Shown: in pieces, positions 46,501-53,769 of the stretch
Layout of the letters: every line of letters begins with the position of its first letter
Numbering within the stretch: the stretch's first letter is position 1
NCBI RefSeq assembly: GCF_028369135.1
Contig: NZ_JAPWHW010000012.1
Location: 62,001 to 126,000, forward strand
Length of the DNA: 64,000 nt
Direction of reading: 5' to 3'
From: Roseovarius sp. ZX-A-9
GTDB taxonomy: Bacteria; Pseudomonadota; Alphaproteobacteria; Rhodobacterales; Rhodobacteraceae
The notes under the pieces: model-generated
Told to the model about the DNA's origin: nothing
Seen by the model: the letters and a program-made list of their open reading frames with translations, nothing else
The model's database searches: none
Program-made: the position numbers and the translations under genes

Positions 46501-46984
46501 GGGCCGCGAACGTTTGCTGACGGCATTCGAACAGGTCAACAGCAACTTTTCGCTGCTGTACAAGCATCTGTTTGGCGGCGGCGAGGCCAATCTGGTGCTG
46601 GTCGAGAGCGACGATCCGCTTGATGCCGGGCTGGAAATCATGTGCCAGCCACCGGGCAAGAAGCTCAGCGTGCTCAGCCTGCTGTCGGGGGGCGAACAGA
46701 CCCTGACCGCGCTGGCGCTGATCTTTGCCGTGTTCCTTGCCAACCCCGCACCGATCTGCGTGCTCGACGAGGTCGATGCACCGCTGGATGATGCCAACGT
46801 GGCGCGATTCTGCGATATGCTGGACGAGATGTGCCGCCGGACCGAAACCCGGTTCCTGACCATCACCCACAACGCCGTGACAATGAGCCGGATGGACCGG
46901 CTCTTTGGCGTTACGATGGCCGAACAGGGCGTCTCGCAACTGGTGTCTGTGGACCTGCGCAAGGCTGCGGCGATGGTTGCCTGA
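43529..46984 (+). CDS. smc: Chromosome segregation protein SMC
   Basis: ATPase of the condensin complex that compacts and segregates the chromosome with ScpA and ScpB. The 1151-residue protein has Walker A GPNGCGKSN near 32-40, a long Ala/Glu/Arg-rich coiled coil, a hinge near 500-640, a second coiled coil, the signature LSGGEQTLTALAL and Walker B ICVLDEVDAPLDDAN. The start is TTG giving MRFSKLRLTGFKSF, the family's usual beginning. Large open frames on the opposite strand are composition artefacts. Confidence 0.97.
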   Translation: MRFSKLRLTGFKSFVDPTDLVIADGRTGIVGPNGCGKSNLLEALRWVMGENRPTAMRGGGMEDVIFAGAASRPARNFAEVTIHIDNMDRLAPAGFNDSDHIEITRRITRDVGSAYQVNGKDVRARDVQMLFADASTGAHSPALVRQGQISELINAKPKSRRRILEEAAGISGLYQRRHEAELKLRGAETNLTRVDDVIEQLAAQLAQLARQARQAARYRAIGEELRQAEGMLLYRRWKEADEALAAAQAELRERTTATSRAESAAREAAKARAAADDALPALREEEAIAAAVLQRLEVQRGALDDQEKAARARIDTLTSRIEQLARDIDRESGLNRDAGETIERLEWEARELARASEGHDERLEAAAEEARDAAAILQERESDLSALTEDVARLAARHQSAQRLLSDSQTLLARSEAEAERARAAAATQREALEHAGAEHAAAGAAEAAAMQAAEAAEAALIAADEARAETQAREADARAERSEAEGEVNALSAEVSALARLVDRDTGDGGQILDRLQVEPGFEKALGAALSDDLRAPEVDDSGPSGWAVLPDYETPQPLPGGVTPLSRHVTAPGVLARRMGQIGLIEAEDGPHLQPDLRPGQRLVSLAGDLWRWDGFRAWAEDAPTAAALRLEQLNRLEELKQLLEHATARADGARGAHELLGAQLAQRTQADKDARAARRAADTAVNEANRALSRAEADRNLAASKLEALGLAVTRHEEEAMAARKQRAEAEKGLADLGDLDAMRARVEDFKMTVEAARITMISRRSAHDELRREGEARLRRTQEVAKETSGWKHRLETAEKRSTELAERKVAAEAELSEAMAVPAQIAESRAEMAGNISTASARRAAAADALSAGESAARAASLAERDAERAASEAREARARAEARTDAAREARAAATARIEEDQQCTPEALLETLDADPDNMRASDTLEADVNRLKRQRDSLGAVNLRAEEDAKEVEEEHSTLVAEKIDLEEAIKALRGGIAGLNREGRERLLTAFEQVNSNFSLLYKHLFGGGEANLVLVESDDPLDAGLEIMCQPPGKKLSVLSLLSGGEQTLTALALIFAVFLANPAPICVLDEVDAPLDDANVARFCDMLDEMCRRTETRFLTITHNAVTMSRMDRLFGVTMAEQGVSQLVSVDLRKAAAMVA

Positions 46985-47107
46985 CACTGCTAGATTGCGC
47001 GCGACCGGCGGCACCGCCAATTAGAGATCCTGCTAAGCCGGCGCCGCGTAGCCTCACGTCTGGGGCAAGGCCGCCGTCATCGAATTCAGTCATGCGGGAT
47101 GCAATAC

Positions 47108-48310
47108 TCATTCCTCCCTGCGACGCCATCTTGCCCGGCGGGTTTGCTGCGTTGGCGGGGCGCCCCCCGCGTCAGATGTCCCGCCGCGCCATGTCGGCCA
47201 GGCGGCAATGCGGGGCAGTGTGTCCGGGCCCTGCTCGATCTGCGCCACGGGGGGCCGGAGCGCTGGCCGGGGGCTTTCGGGTTGCGAGGCACAGAGCTGC
47301 GGGCACAGGGGCTCGGGCGCGTCCTGCCTGCCACGCTGGCCGATCACGATTGCCAGCAGGATGATCGCCGCGCCGGGCAGCAGGCCGGGGCCGGGGGCCT
47401 CGCCCAGCAGCACCATCGCAAACACGATCGCGGCCAGCGGCGAGAAGGACGTGGCCAGTGAGACATCCTCGGCCCGCGCATGTTTCAGTGCCAGCGTCCA
47501 GATCAGTTGCCCCGCGACGATAACCACCCCGGCATAAAGCCAGACCCAGCTCCACAATACCGGCGACAGAATGTCCTGAAACGGCGCGCTGCCGCGCAAC
47601 CACACCGTCAGCAGCACGTAGATGGCGGTGCCGATCACTGTGCGGAAGGTTGAAAAGATGCCGACCGGCACAGCGCGCAGGCCGGTGCGCGTGACCAGCG
47701 TCGAGGCAATGAACGACAGCGTGGCGGCAACCGTGGCGACCTCGCCCTTGCCAAAGGTGAACCCGCCCTGATGGCCCGCCCCGATGATCAGGGCTGCCCC
47801 GCCAAGTGCCACCAGCCCGGCCAGCAACGCGTAGGGGTTCAGCCGTTCCTTGAGGAAAACCCAGGTGGCCAGCAGAAAGAGCGGCGGCTCGATCCGGCCG
47901 ATCAGCACCACGTTGGTGACGCTCGTATGCTCCAGCGCATAAAAGAACAGGCCCGGCGTCAGCGCCGATGACAGCACCGCCGACAGCAACAGGATGCGCC
48001 AGTCGTGCCGGGTCAGACGGCGCAGGTTGGCGCGGGTCAGATCACGCCGGTAAAGCAGTGCGATGGGGGCCAGCGAAATGATCGACCCGAGCACCAGCAG
48101 GTTCGCATAAGTGATGGCATTGCGCCCACCGGGCAGCGTGTTGGCCGCGCCGATCTCGACCAGCAGTGCGACGATCGAGTTCGAGGCGGCATAGATCAAC
48201 ACTGCGCCCCAGGCCAGCAGCGCGCCGAAGGCGGCGGGCGACAGGCGCACGCCAAATGCGCGGGCAGGGGCAGCGGGGGCAAGCGGCCCAATCTGGATTG
48301 CATCGCGCAT
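47108..48310 (-). CDS. EamA-family (DMT) transporter
   Basis: The inner-membrane transporter has about ten helices in two EamA repeats (first ending SSALTPGLFFYALEHTSVTN, second ending SFSPLAAIVFAMVLLGEAPG). Residues about 330-400 form a Pro/Arg-rich hydrophilic tail uncommon in the family, perhaps the result of a lost stop codon. Substrates of this family are amino acids, metabolites or drugs and cannot be predicted here. Confidence 0.85.
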   Translation of the reverse strand: MRDAIQIGPLAPAAPARAFGVRLSPAAFGALLAWGAVLIYAASNSIVALLVEIGAANTLPGGRNAITYANLLVLGSIISLAPIALLYRRDLTRANLRRLTRHDWRILLLSAVLSSALTPGLFFYALEHTSVTNVVLIGRIEPPLFLLATWVFLKERLNPYALLAGLVALGGAALIIGAGHQGGFTFGKGEVATVAATLSFIASTLVTRTGLRAVPVGIFSTFRTVIGTAIYVLLTVWLRGSAPFQDILSPVLWSWVWLYAGVVIVAGQLIWTLALKHARAEDVSLATSFSPLAAIVFAMVLLGEAPGPGLLPGAAIILLAIVIGQRGRQDAPEPLCPQLCASQPESPRPALRPPVAQIEQGPDTLPRIAAWPTWRGGTSDAGGAPPTQQTRRARWRRREE

Positions 48311-48437
48311 CGATCTCTCTTTCCGGTTCGCGCTTGCGGCAGGACTGCCGTTTCAAGCGTGGTGCTCAGAGATACGGATGGGGCGTGCGGAAAGTTTCAA
48401 ATGAGGCGGTAATGCAGGATCACGTTGCCGTGAAAGG

Positions 48438-48494
48438 CCCCGGCACCGCGATTTCTGCAATGCCGGGGTGTCTGCCGCGCAGGCCGCGCGGCAG
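48438..48494 (-). terminator. Two tandem GC hairpins downstream of the transglycosylase gene
   Basis: On the minus strand, first CTGCCGCGC-GGCCT-GCGCGGCAG (48472-48494), then CCCCGGCA ... TGCCGGGG with a 15-base loop (48438-48468), followed by CCTTTC. They lie 20 bases beyond the stop codon and probably end transcription. Confidence 0.6.
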
Positions 48495-48514
48495 GTCAGG
48501 GTCACGGGCCGAAA

Positions 48515-49693
48515 TCAAAGCCTTGAGAGCAGCGCAGTCGTCGGCCAGGCATCGGCGGGCAGGCCAAGCTTTTGTTGCGCATCCTGAACGGCGGCGCGTG
48601 TCCCGGCGCCCAGAATGCCGTCGATCTTGCCCACGCTGTAGCCGCGCGCGGCCAGCTTGCGTTGCAACTCTTTCATCTGCGCACTGCTCAGCCCCCGCTC
48701 GGGGTTGCCATGGGTCATCACCGGCGCGCCTTCCAGCCGGTTGGCAAAATAGGCGGCGGTCAGAACATAGGTATAGCTCTGATTCCATTCGAAATAGACC
48801 CTGAAATTCGGATAGGCGAGGAAGGCTGGCCCCTTGCGCCCCTGCGGCAGAAGGATGCTGGCAGGCAGGTTTCCTGCGATCTTGCCGTGGCGTGGCTTTA
48901 CGCCCATCGCGGCCCATTCCGAGGCGCGTTTGGTGGTGCGCAACCCGGTCTGTGACCAATCCAGATTTGCCGGAACCGCGACCTCCTGCAGCCACGGCTC
49001 GCCCTTGCGCCAGCCCAGGCTGGACAGCATCTTGCCCCCTGACATCAGCGCATCCGGGGCCGACGTCTTGAGCGACACATGACCGTCGCCGTCGCCATCT
49101 ACGCCATTTTCCAGAATGTCGCGGGGCAGCATCTGCACCATGCCGATCTCGCCCGCCCAGGCACCGGTGGTGCGGCGCGGATCGAAATCGCCCTTTTCAA
49201 AGAGCTCCAGCGCCGCAAAGACCTGCGGCCGGAACAGATGCGGCCGGCGGCAGTCATGCGCCAGCGTGACCAGCGCATTCAGCGTGTTGAAATCGCCCTG
49301 GAAGCCGCCAAAATCCGTCTCGAACGCCCAGAATGCCAGCAAGACACCGCGACTGACGCCGTATTGCTGCTCGATCCGGCGGAAAACGCTGTTGTATTGC
49401 TTGGCCTTGGCGCGGCCCGTGTTCAGTCGGTTCGAGCTGATAAGGCGCTGGGCAAATTCGATAAAGGGCTTCTGAAACACGCCTTGCGCGCGGTCCGCGT
49501 TCAGCACCTTGCGGTCCTGCCGCACCGCGCCAAAGAACTGCTTCACCGTCCCGGCATCATGCCCGCGCGCGACGGCCTCGCTTGCCATGGAGTTCACGAA
49601 GCCGCTGAAAGAGCCGCCGCAGGGCGTGGCGGCCAGCGCGGGTGCGGCGGCGCCGATGAGAAGAGCGGTGGAAAGACATTTGAAAAAACGCAT
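48515..49693 (-). CDS. Lytic murein transglycosylase, MltB-like
   Basis: Periplasmic enzyme that cleaves glycan strands of peptidoglycan. The 392-residue protein has a signal peptide (MRFFKCLSTALLIGAAAPALA), an SLT_2 catalytic domain with Glu125 in AFWAFETDFGG and the GMVQMLPRD block, and a C-terminal peptidoglycan-binding domain (LQRKLAARGYSVGKIDGILGAGTRAAV). There is no lipobox, so it should be soluble. Confidence 0.93.
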   Translation of the reverse strand: MRFFKCLSTALLIGAAAPALAATPCGGSFSGFVNSMASEAVARGHDAGTVKQFFGAVRQDRKVLNADRAQGVFQKPFIEFAQRLISSNRLNTGRAKAKQYNSVFRRIEQQYGVSRGVLLAFWAFETDFGGFQGDFNTLNALVTLAHDCRRPHLFRPQVFAALELFEKGDFDPRRTTGAWAGEIGMVQMLPRDILENGVDGDGDGHVSLKTSAPDALMSGGKMLSSLGWRKGEPWLQEVAVPANLDWSQTGLRTTKRASEWAAMGVKPRHGKIAGNLPASILLPQGRKGPAFLAYPNFRVYFEWNQSYTYVLTAAYFANRLEGAPVMTHGNPERGLSSAQMKELQRKLAARGYSVGKIDGILGAGTRAAVQDAQQKLGLPADAWPTTALLSRL

Positions 49694-49850
49694 TGGGGCC
49701 TCGTCATATAGTGTACGAGAGGCAGCCTAGAGGGTTTCGCGCTACATTTGAATCAAAGAAAAAGGCAAAACCGGAAAACACCTTACGGGCGTGCGGTGGC
49801 CTGCCTCTTTGGGATCGCGCAGCGTCAGCGCCCCATATGCAGAAAACGCC

Positions 49851-50762
49851 TCAGCCCAGCAGCGCGCCAACCAGTGCCAGCGCCAGCACCGCGCCCCAGA
49901 TCCGCCAGAGCAGCCCGGTCGCTGCGTCGATCTCTGTCGGACCAACCTGCCGCGCCCCGTGCGGATGGACATAAGGGTAATCGCGCAGCACCCCGTCATA
50001 GGATCGCGGACCGGCCAGTGCCACGCCCAGCGCCCGCGCCAGCGCCGCCTCGGGCCAGCCTGCATTGGGCGAACGGTGCCGCCGCGCATCTGCCGCGATC
50101 TGCGCCCATGCCGCCATCCCGCCGCTAAGCGCCGCGATCAACAAGGCAGTCAGCCGCGCGGGAACCCAGTTCAGCACATCATCCAGCCGCGCCGCCGCCC
50201 AGCCGAATTCGCGATACCGCTCGGTGCGGTGGCCGATCATGCTGTCGGCAGTGTTGACCATCTTGTAAAGGACGATGCCCGGCACCCCCGCGACCAGGAA
50301 CCAGAAGATCGGGGCGATCACCCCATCGCTGAAATTCTCTGCCGCCGATTCGATGGCGGCGCGGCTGACATCCTCGCGCCCCATCTGCGCCGTATCACGC
50401 CCGACAATCTGGCCCACGGCGCGCCGCCCATCGCCCAGCGACACGCGCAGGCCGTCGGCAACGGCACCGACATGATCCATCAGCGAGCGTTGCGCCACCA
50501 GAACAGCAACCACCAAAGCGCTGACGATCCCGCCCGGTGCGCCCAGCACCAGACCGACAACCACGGCACCGGCGCACAGCACCGCCAGCGCCGCGATCCC
50601 CTTTGCGCGGCGCGCGGCGCCAGTGTTGCAGGTCCGGTCAAGCGTTGCGATGGCGCGCCCCATCAGGACCGCCGGATGCGGCACCCTCGACCACAGCCAG
50701 CGCGGCTCGCCCAGTGCGGCGTCAAGCGCGAGCGCGAGGAAAAGGCAGGCAAAGACGCTCAT
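49851..50762 (-). CDS. cobD: Adenosylcobinamide-phosphate synthase CobD/CbiB
   Basis: Integral membrane enzyme that attaches the aminopropanol moiety to adenosylcobyric acid. The 303-residue protein has several helices and the family blocks [67 protein letters not shown] and [18 protein letters not shown]. The DUF1636 gene precedes it by three bases, so they share a transcript. Confidence 0.95.
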   Translation of the reverse strand: MSVFACLFLALALDAALGEPRWLWSRVPHPAVLMGRAIATLDRTCNTGAARRAKGIAALAVLCAGAVVVGLVLGAPGGIVSALVVAVLVAQRSLMDHVGAVADGLRVSLGDGRRAVGQIVGRDTAQMGREDVSRAAIESAAENFSDGVIAPIFWFLVAGVPGIVLYKMVNTADSMIGHRTERYREFGWAAARLDDVLNWVPARLTALLIAALSGGMAAWAQIAADARRHRSPNAGWPEAALARALGVALAGPRSYDGVLRDYPYVHPHGARQVGPTEIDAATGLLWRIWGAVLALALVGALLG

Positions 50763-50765
50763 CGG

Positions 50766-51143
50766 TCAGGCGTCGTCGGCATTCGGCAGGGGCGGGTGGC
50801 GGGTCACGAAATGCCCCTTTACCCCTTGCGGCCATTCACGGAACGGCACGCGGCCGGTGTCGCTGTTCGCGTGCATTTCGGCATAGTCCACGATGGCGGC
50901 GGCCGCGTCGCTGTCGGGCAGGAAATCTCCCAGCGTATAGGCCAGCTTGCCATTCGCCTGAATGGCAACGTTGCACCCGTGCTTGCACCCCATCAGGCAG
51001 GACACGCGCCGGGTCCGCACAGTGCGCCCGCGTGCGGCTTTCTCCACGAGTTCCGCCAGATCCTCACCATGCGGCCGCTGATGGGTCGCCTCGCTCCAGT
51101 CATCGCGCTTGCAGGTGTCGCAGATCGTGATCCAGGTGGTCAT
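50766..51143 (-). CDS. DUF1636 protein (paralogue 2), ferredoxin-like cysteines
   Basis: The 125-residue protein MTTWITICDTCKRDDW has Cys8, Cys11, Cys49 and Cys53 (CLMGC) plus Cys57. C-x2-C and C-x3-C pairs align with paralogue 1 (39766), and both share a closing (A/T)Y(L/T)(F/L)GD segment. The start was set at MTTWITIC; a longer open frame upstream is unlikely. It is the first gene of a pair with cobD and diverges from the cbiX operon. The repeated association with B12 genes argues for a role there. Confidence 0.85.
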   Translation of the reverse strand: MTTWITICDTCKRDDWSEATHQRPHGEDLAELVEKAARGRTVRTRRVSCLMGCKHGCNVAIQANGKLAYTLGDFLPDSDAAAAIVDYAEMHANSDTGRVPFREWPQGVKGHFVTRHPPLPNADDA

Positions 51144-51464
51144 GGGCGCAGTGTCCTGATTGTCATCGGTGCCGTCGGTTTCGCGCCCATCAAGCGGATT
51201 TCTGCCACGGGTACAACCCCTTCCGGCGCAGGCCCGTGTGGCGCTAAGGAACCGAACCTTGTCGTTTCCCGGTTTGCAACCGGCCAGCCCCTGCGTATAG
51301 ATAACAGCGACGACGCCCGGGACCGGGCCGGAAAGGTGCGCAGGTATACGGCTGACCCTCATCGGGAGCCGGGGCCTGCATCGTCAAAGAGATGGCCGGC
51401 CTGCTGCCGCCCCATTTTGCGACCTCCTTTTCATGAAATATGTAGGACAAGGGGGACCCCGCAG
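51144..51464. other. Gene-free divergent region between the two cobalamin units
   Basis: It separates DUF1636-cobD from the cbiX operon. Visible structure: CCGGTT-TGC-AACCGG (51269-51283) and GCCACGGG (51204-51211) pairing with CCCGTGTGGC (51233-51242) with a bulge. The canonical cobalamin-riboswitch elements (GCCACTG, GACTGT, GAGCCAGGAGACC) are absent. It probably holds both promoters. Confidence 0.5.
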
Positions 51465-51701
51465 ATGAACCAGACTTCCATGATTCTGACAGCGACCGTG
51501 GCGCTTGGCGCCGGTACGGGCATGGCCCACGCCCATCCCGGCCACCTCGCCGAAGCGGCGGGGCATGGCCACTGGCTGGGCGCGGCGGCGATCGGCGCAG
51601 CCATCGCCATCGGCCTTTGGGCCGGTCTGCGCGATAAGGCCAGGGATCGCGACGCCGAGGCAGACCCCGAGGAAGACCTGCAAGAAGCAGACGCTCGATG
51701 A
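51465..51701 (+). CDS. Small exported His-containing membrane protein before cbiX
   Basis: The 78-residue protein has a signal-like N-terminus (MNQTSMILTATVALGAGTGMAHA), then HPGHLAEAAGHGHW, a second hydrophobic helix and an acidic tail. I recall similar short proteins (possibly DUF6732) next to cbiX in Rhodobacterales but cannot verify the number. Strong AAGGGGGAC before ATG; its stop overlaps the cbiX start by four bases. A cobalt-binding accessory role is inferred. Confidence 0.78.
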   Translation: MNQTSMILTATVALGAGTGMAHAHPGHLAEAAGHGHWLGAAAIGAAIAIGLWAGLRDKARDRDAEADPEEDLQEADAR

Positions 51702-52951
51702 CGAAGACCGGCGTTATGATCTGCGGTCACGGCTCACGCAGCCAGACCGCCGTGGACGAATTCAGCGTGCTGGCCGAGAAACTGCCGGCCTATCTGCCCG
51801 ATGATTGGGCGATGGAATATGGTTATCTCGAATTCGCCAATCCGGTGATCCGCGACGGGCTCGACCGGCTGCGCGCAGCAGGGTGCGACCGCATCCTTGC
51901 CGTGCCCGGCATGCTCTTTGCCGCGATGCATTCCAAGAACGACATCCCGACAGTGCTGAACACTTACGCCGCCCGGCACGGCATCGACATCCGCTATGGC
52001 CGCGAGTTGGGCGTCGATCCGCGAATGATCGCCGCCGCCGGTGCGCGTATCCAGCAGGCCGTGGACCGCGCCAATGCCGAACAGGGCGAGGTGGCGTTGC
52101 ACGACACCTGCCTTGTGGTGATCGGGCGCGGCGCCTCTGACCCCGATGCCAATGCCAACGTGTCCAAGATCGCGCGCATGCTGCACGAAGGTCTCGGCTT
52201 TGGCTGGTGCGAAGTGGGCTATTCCGGTGTCACCTTTCCGCTGGTCGAGCCATGCCTGCAACATGTGGCGCGGCTGGGCTACAAACGGGTGATCGTGTTC
52301 CCCTATTTCCTGTTCTCCGGCATCCTGATCGACCGTATCTATGGCTTTACCGATCAGGTAGCCGCCGAACATCCCGCCATGCAGTTCGTCAAGGCCGGCT
52401 ATCTGGGCGATCACCCCAAGGTGCTGGAAACCTTTGCCGCGCGCGTGACCGAACAGCTTGACGACGTACCGCCGCCCAATTGCGGAACCTGCCAGTACCG
52501 CACGCAGATCCTCGCCATTGAGGGTCAGGACGTGCGCAAGATCACCCCGGCAGAGCGTGCCGCCATCGCCAATGAGCGTGGCATCGGCCATCCGGCCTTC
52601 GGGGCCGCACCGCCGCCGACCTGCGTCCTGTGCAAGTATCGCACCGAAGTGCTGGGATTCGAGTCCGAAGTGGGTGCCGTTCAGGAAAGCCATCACCACC
52701 ATGTCGAAGGCCAGGGCGCGTCGGCTCCGGGTTCGAACGTGGCCGACTGCGCGCTGTGCGATACTTTCTGTACCGGGGCCTGCCGCCTCGAAAACGCCGG
52801 ACATCACCACCATCACCACGATCATGACCACCACCACCACCACCACGATCATCACCATGATCACTCTCATACCCATGATCACGCCCACCCGGTCTATCCT
52901 CATGCCGATCACCCGCTTGGGCCGATAAGCGCCCGCAAGACCCCCGCCTGA
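51698..52951 (+). CDS. cbiX: CbiX-type chelatase with Cys clusters and a His-rich tail
   Basis: The 417-residue protein has two tandem CbiX-like chelatase domains (His11 in MICGHGSRS, His78 in MLFAAMHSKNDIP; second domain with GRGASDPDANANVSK and FPYFLFSGILIDRI). The C-terminal part carries CGTC near 263, CVLC near 308, a C-x2-C-x3-C-x3-C group near 351-362, and about 40 residues dominated by His and Asp. CbiX inserts cobalt into sirohydrochlorin in the anaerobic route; known long forms hold an Fe-S cluster. Here it coexists with CobN. Confidence 0.92.
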   Translation: MTKTGVMICGHGSRSQTAVDEFSVLAEKLPAYLPDDWAMEYGYLEFANPVIRDGLDRLRAAGCDRILAVPGMLFAAMHSKNDIPTVLNTYAARHGIDIRYGRELGVDPRMIAAAGARIQQAVDRANAEQGEVALHDTCLVVIGRGASDPDANANVSKIARMLHEGLGFGWCEVGYSGVTFPLVEPCLQHVARLGYKRVIVFPYFLFSGILIDRIYGFTDQVAAEHPAMQFVKAGYLGDHPKVLETFAARVTEQLDDVPPPNCGTCQYRTQILAIEGQDVRKITPAERAAIANERGIGHPAFGAAPPPTCVLCKYRTEVLGFESEVGAVQESHHHHVEGQGASAPGSNVADCALCDTFCTGACRLENAGHHHHHHDHDHHHHHHDHHHDHSHTHDHAHPVYPHADHPLGPISARKTPA

Positions 52952-52954
52952 AGG

Positions 52955-53020
52955 CATCTTCTGGCCGGAAACATCCTCGCCCGCTGCCGACAGGCGGGTC
53001 TCCCCGCCAAGAGGGGAGGC
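52955..53020. repeat. Repeat B (copy 3)
   Basis: CATCTTCTGGCCGGAAACAT followed by two GC stem-loops (CCCGC / GCGGG and CTCCCC / GGGGAG) in the 103-base gap between cbiX and cobH. The first part matches copies at 25734 and 33246. The 3' hairpins differ between copies. Confidence 0.6.
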
Positions 53021-53054
53021 CTCCAATGGCGGCCCCAAGACTGAAAGCCCGAAT

Positions 53055-53696
53055 TTGCGCCCTTACGAGAAATCTCCATCCGCGATCTACGCGCAGAGCT
53101 TTGCCACCGTTCGCCGCGAGGCCCGGCTGGACCGGTTCGACGCGGGCATGGAAGCGCTGGCGGTGCGGCTCATTCATGCCTGTGGCATGGTTGAAGTTGC
53201 AGATCGACTGGCCTTCTCGGAAAATGCCTACGCGGCTGGCAACGCGGCGCTCGCAGCGGGTGCACCGGTGCTCTGCGATTGCGAGATGGTAGGCGCGGGT
53301 ATCATCCGTCGATACTTGCCGAAAGATAATCAGATCATTGTCACCCTGAACGATTCGCGCGTGCGCGACATCGCCGCTGGTATAGGCAACACCCGATCGG
53401 CAGGGGCGGTCGAGCTTTGGGCTGATCATCTCGAGGGCGCGGTGGTGGCAATCGGCAACGCGCCCACGGCGCTTTTTCATCTTCTCGAACTGATAGATCA
53501 GGGCGCACCGCGTCCGGCGGTGATTCTGGGCTTCCCGGTGGGGTTCGTCGGCGCGGCAGAGAGCAAGGCAGAATTGGCCGCCAATCCGCGCGGCTGCGAT
53601 TTCGTCGCCCTGCGCGGGCGGCGCGGCGGTTCGGCCATGGCGTCGGCGGCGGTCAACGCGCTGGCTGCGGGATTGCCGGAGGTTGCTGCATCATGA
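53055..53696 (+). CDS. cobH: Precorrin-8X methylmutase CobH
   Basis: Moves a methyl group from C11 to C12 of the corrin ring to give hydrogenobyrinic acid. The 213-residue enzyme has the catalytic histidine His41 in LIHACGMVE, VLCDCEMVGAGI and the FPVGFVGAAESKAEL block. It starts with TTG giving MRPYEKSPSAIY, which matches the family's normal N-terminus; the ribosome-binding site is weak. Confidence 0.95.
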   Translation: MRPYEKSPSAIYAQSFATVRREARLDRFDAGMEALAVRLIHACGMVEVADRLAFSENAYAAGNAALAAGAPVLCDCEMVGAGIIRRYLPKDNQIIVTLNDSRVRDIAAGIGNTRSAGAVELWADHLEGAVVAIGNAPTALFHLLELIDQGAPRPAVILGFPVGFVGAAESKAELAANPRGCDFVALRGRRGGSAMASAAVNALAAGLPEVAAS

Positions 53697-53697
53697 C

Positions 53698-53746
53698 AAG
53701 ATTTTTCGCGAAAAATTCTCATCAAGAAAATTCGGCGAATTTCCTT
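53698..53746. repeat. Repeat C, double palindrome (copy 2)
   Basis: AAGATTTTTCGCGAAAAATT (53698-53717) followed by AAGAAAATTCGGCGAATTTC (53724-53743), the two palindromes of copy 1 (28142) in the other order. It lies between cobH and cobL, immediately after the cobH stop. An open frame upstream of cobL reads through it, which is why that extension is rejected. Confidence 0.8.
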
Positions 53747-53769
53747 CACCCTATCGGAAAGTCCCTGCC

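Noticed and set aside
43496..47020. Very long open frames on the minus strand opposite smc (450, 542 and 613 codons)
   Set aside because: They are produced by GC-rich codon bias in the smc coiled-coil region, have low-complexity composition and lack family motifs, while the plus-strand frame is a complete SMC.
49791..51464. Plus-strand frame of over 500 codons opposite cobD and DUF1636, joined to the small protein before cbiX
   Set aside because: Only its last 78 codons (from 51465) have a signal peptide and ribosome-binding site; the rest is antisense to cobD.
51144..51464. Possible second cobalamin riboswitch
   Set aside because: GCCAC and GGAAGG-like strings occur on the minus strand, but the GCCACTG box, the GACTGT element and the GAGCCAGGAGACC end are all missing.
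52800..52880. CAC/CAT/GAT-rich tract in cbiX considered as a simple-sequence repeat or CRISPR-like array
   Set aside because: It codes for the His/Asp tail in frame, has no spacers and is interrupted irregularly, so it is protein-level low complexity.
53683..53769. 29-codon N-terminal extension of CobL
   Set aside because: It is coded by repeat C and overlaps the cobH stop; MTEPWLHIVGIG is the normal family start.
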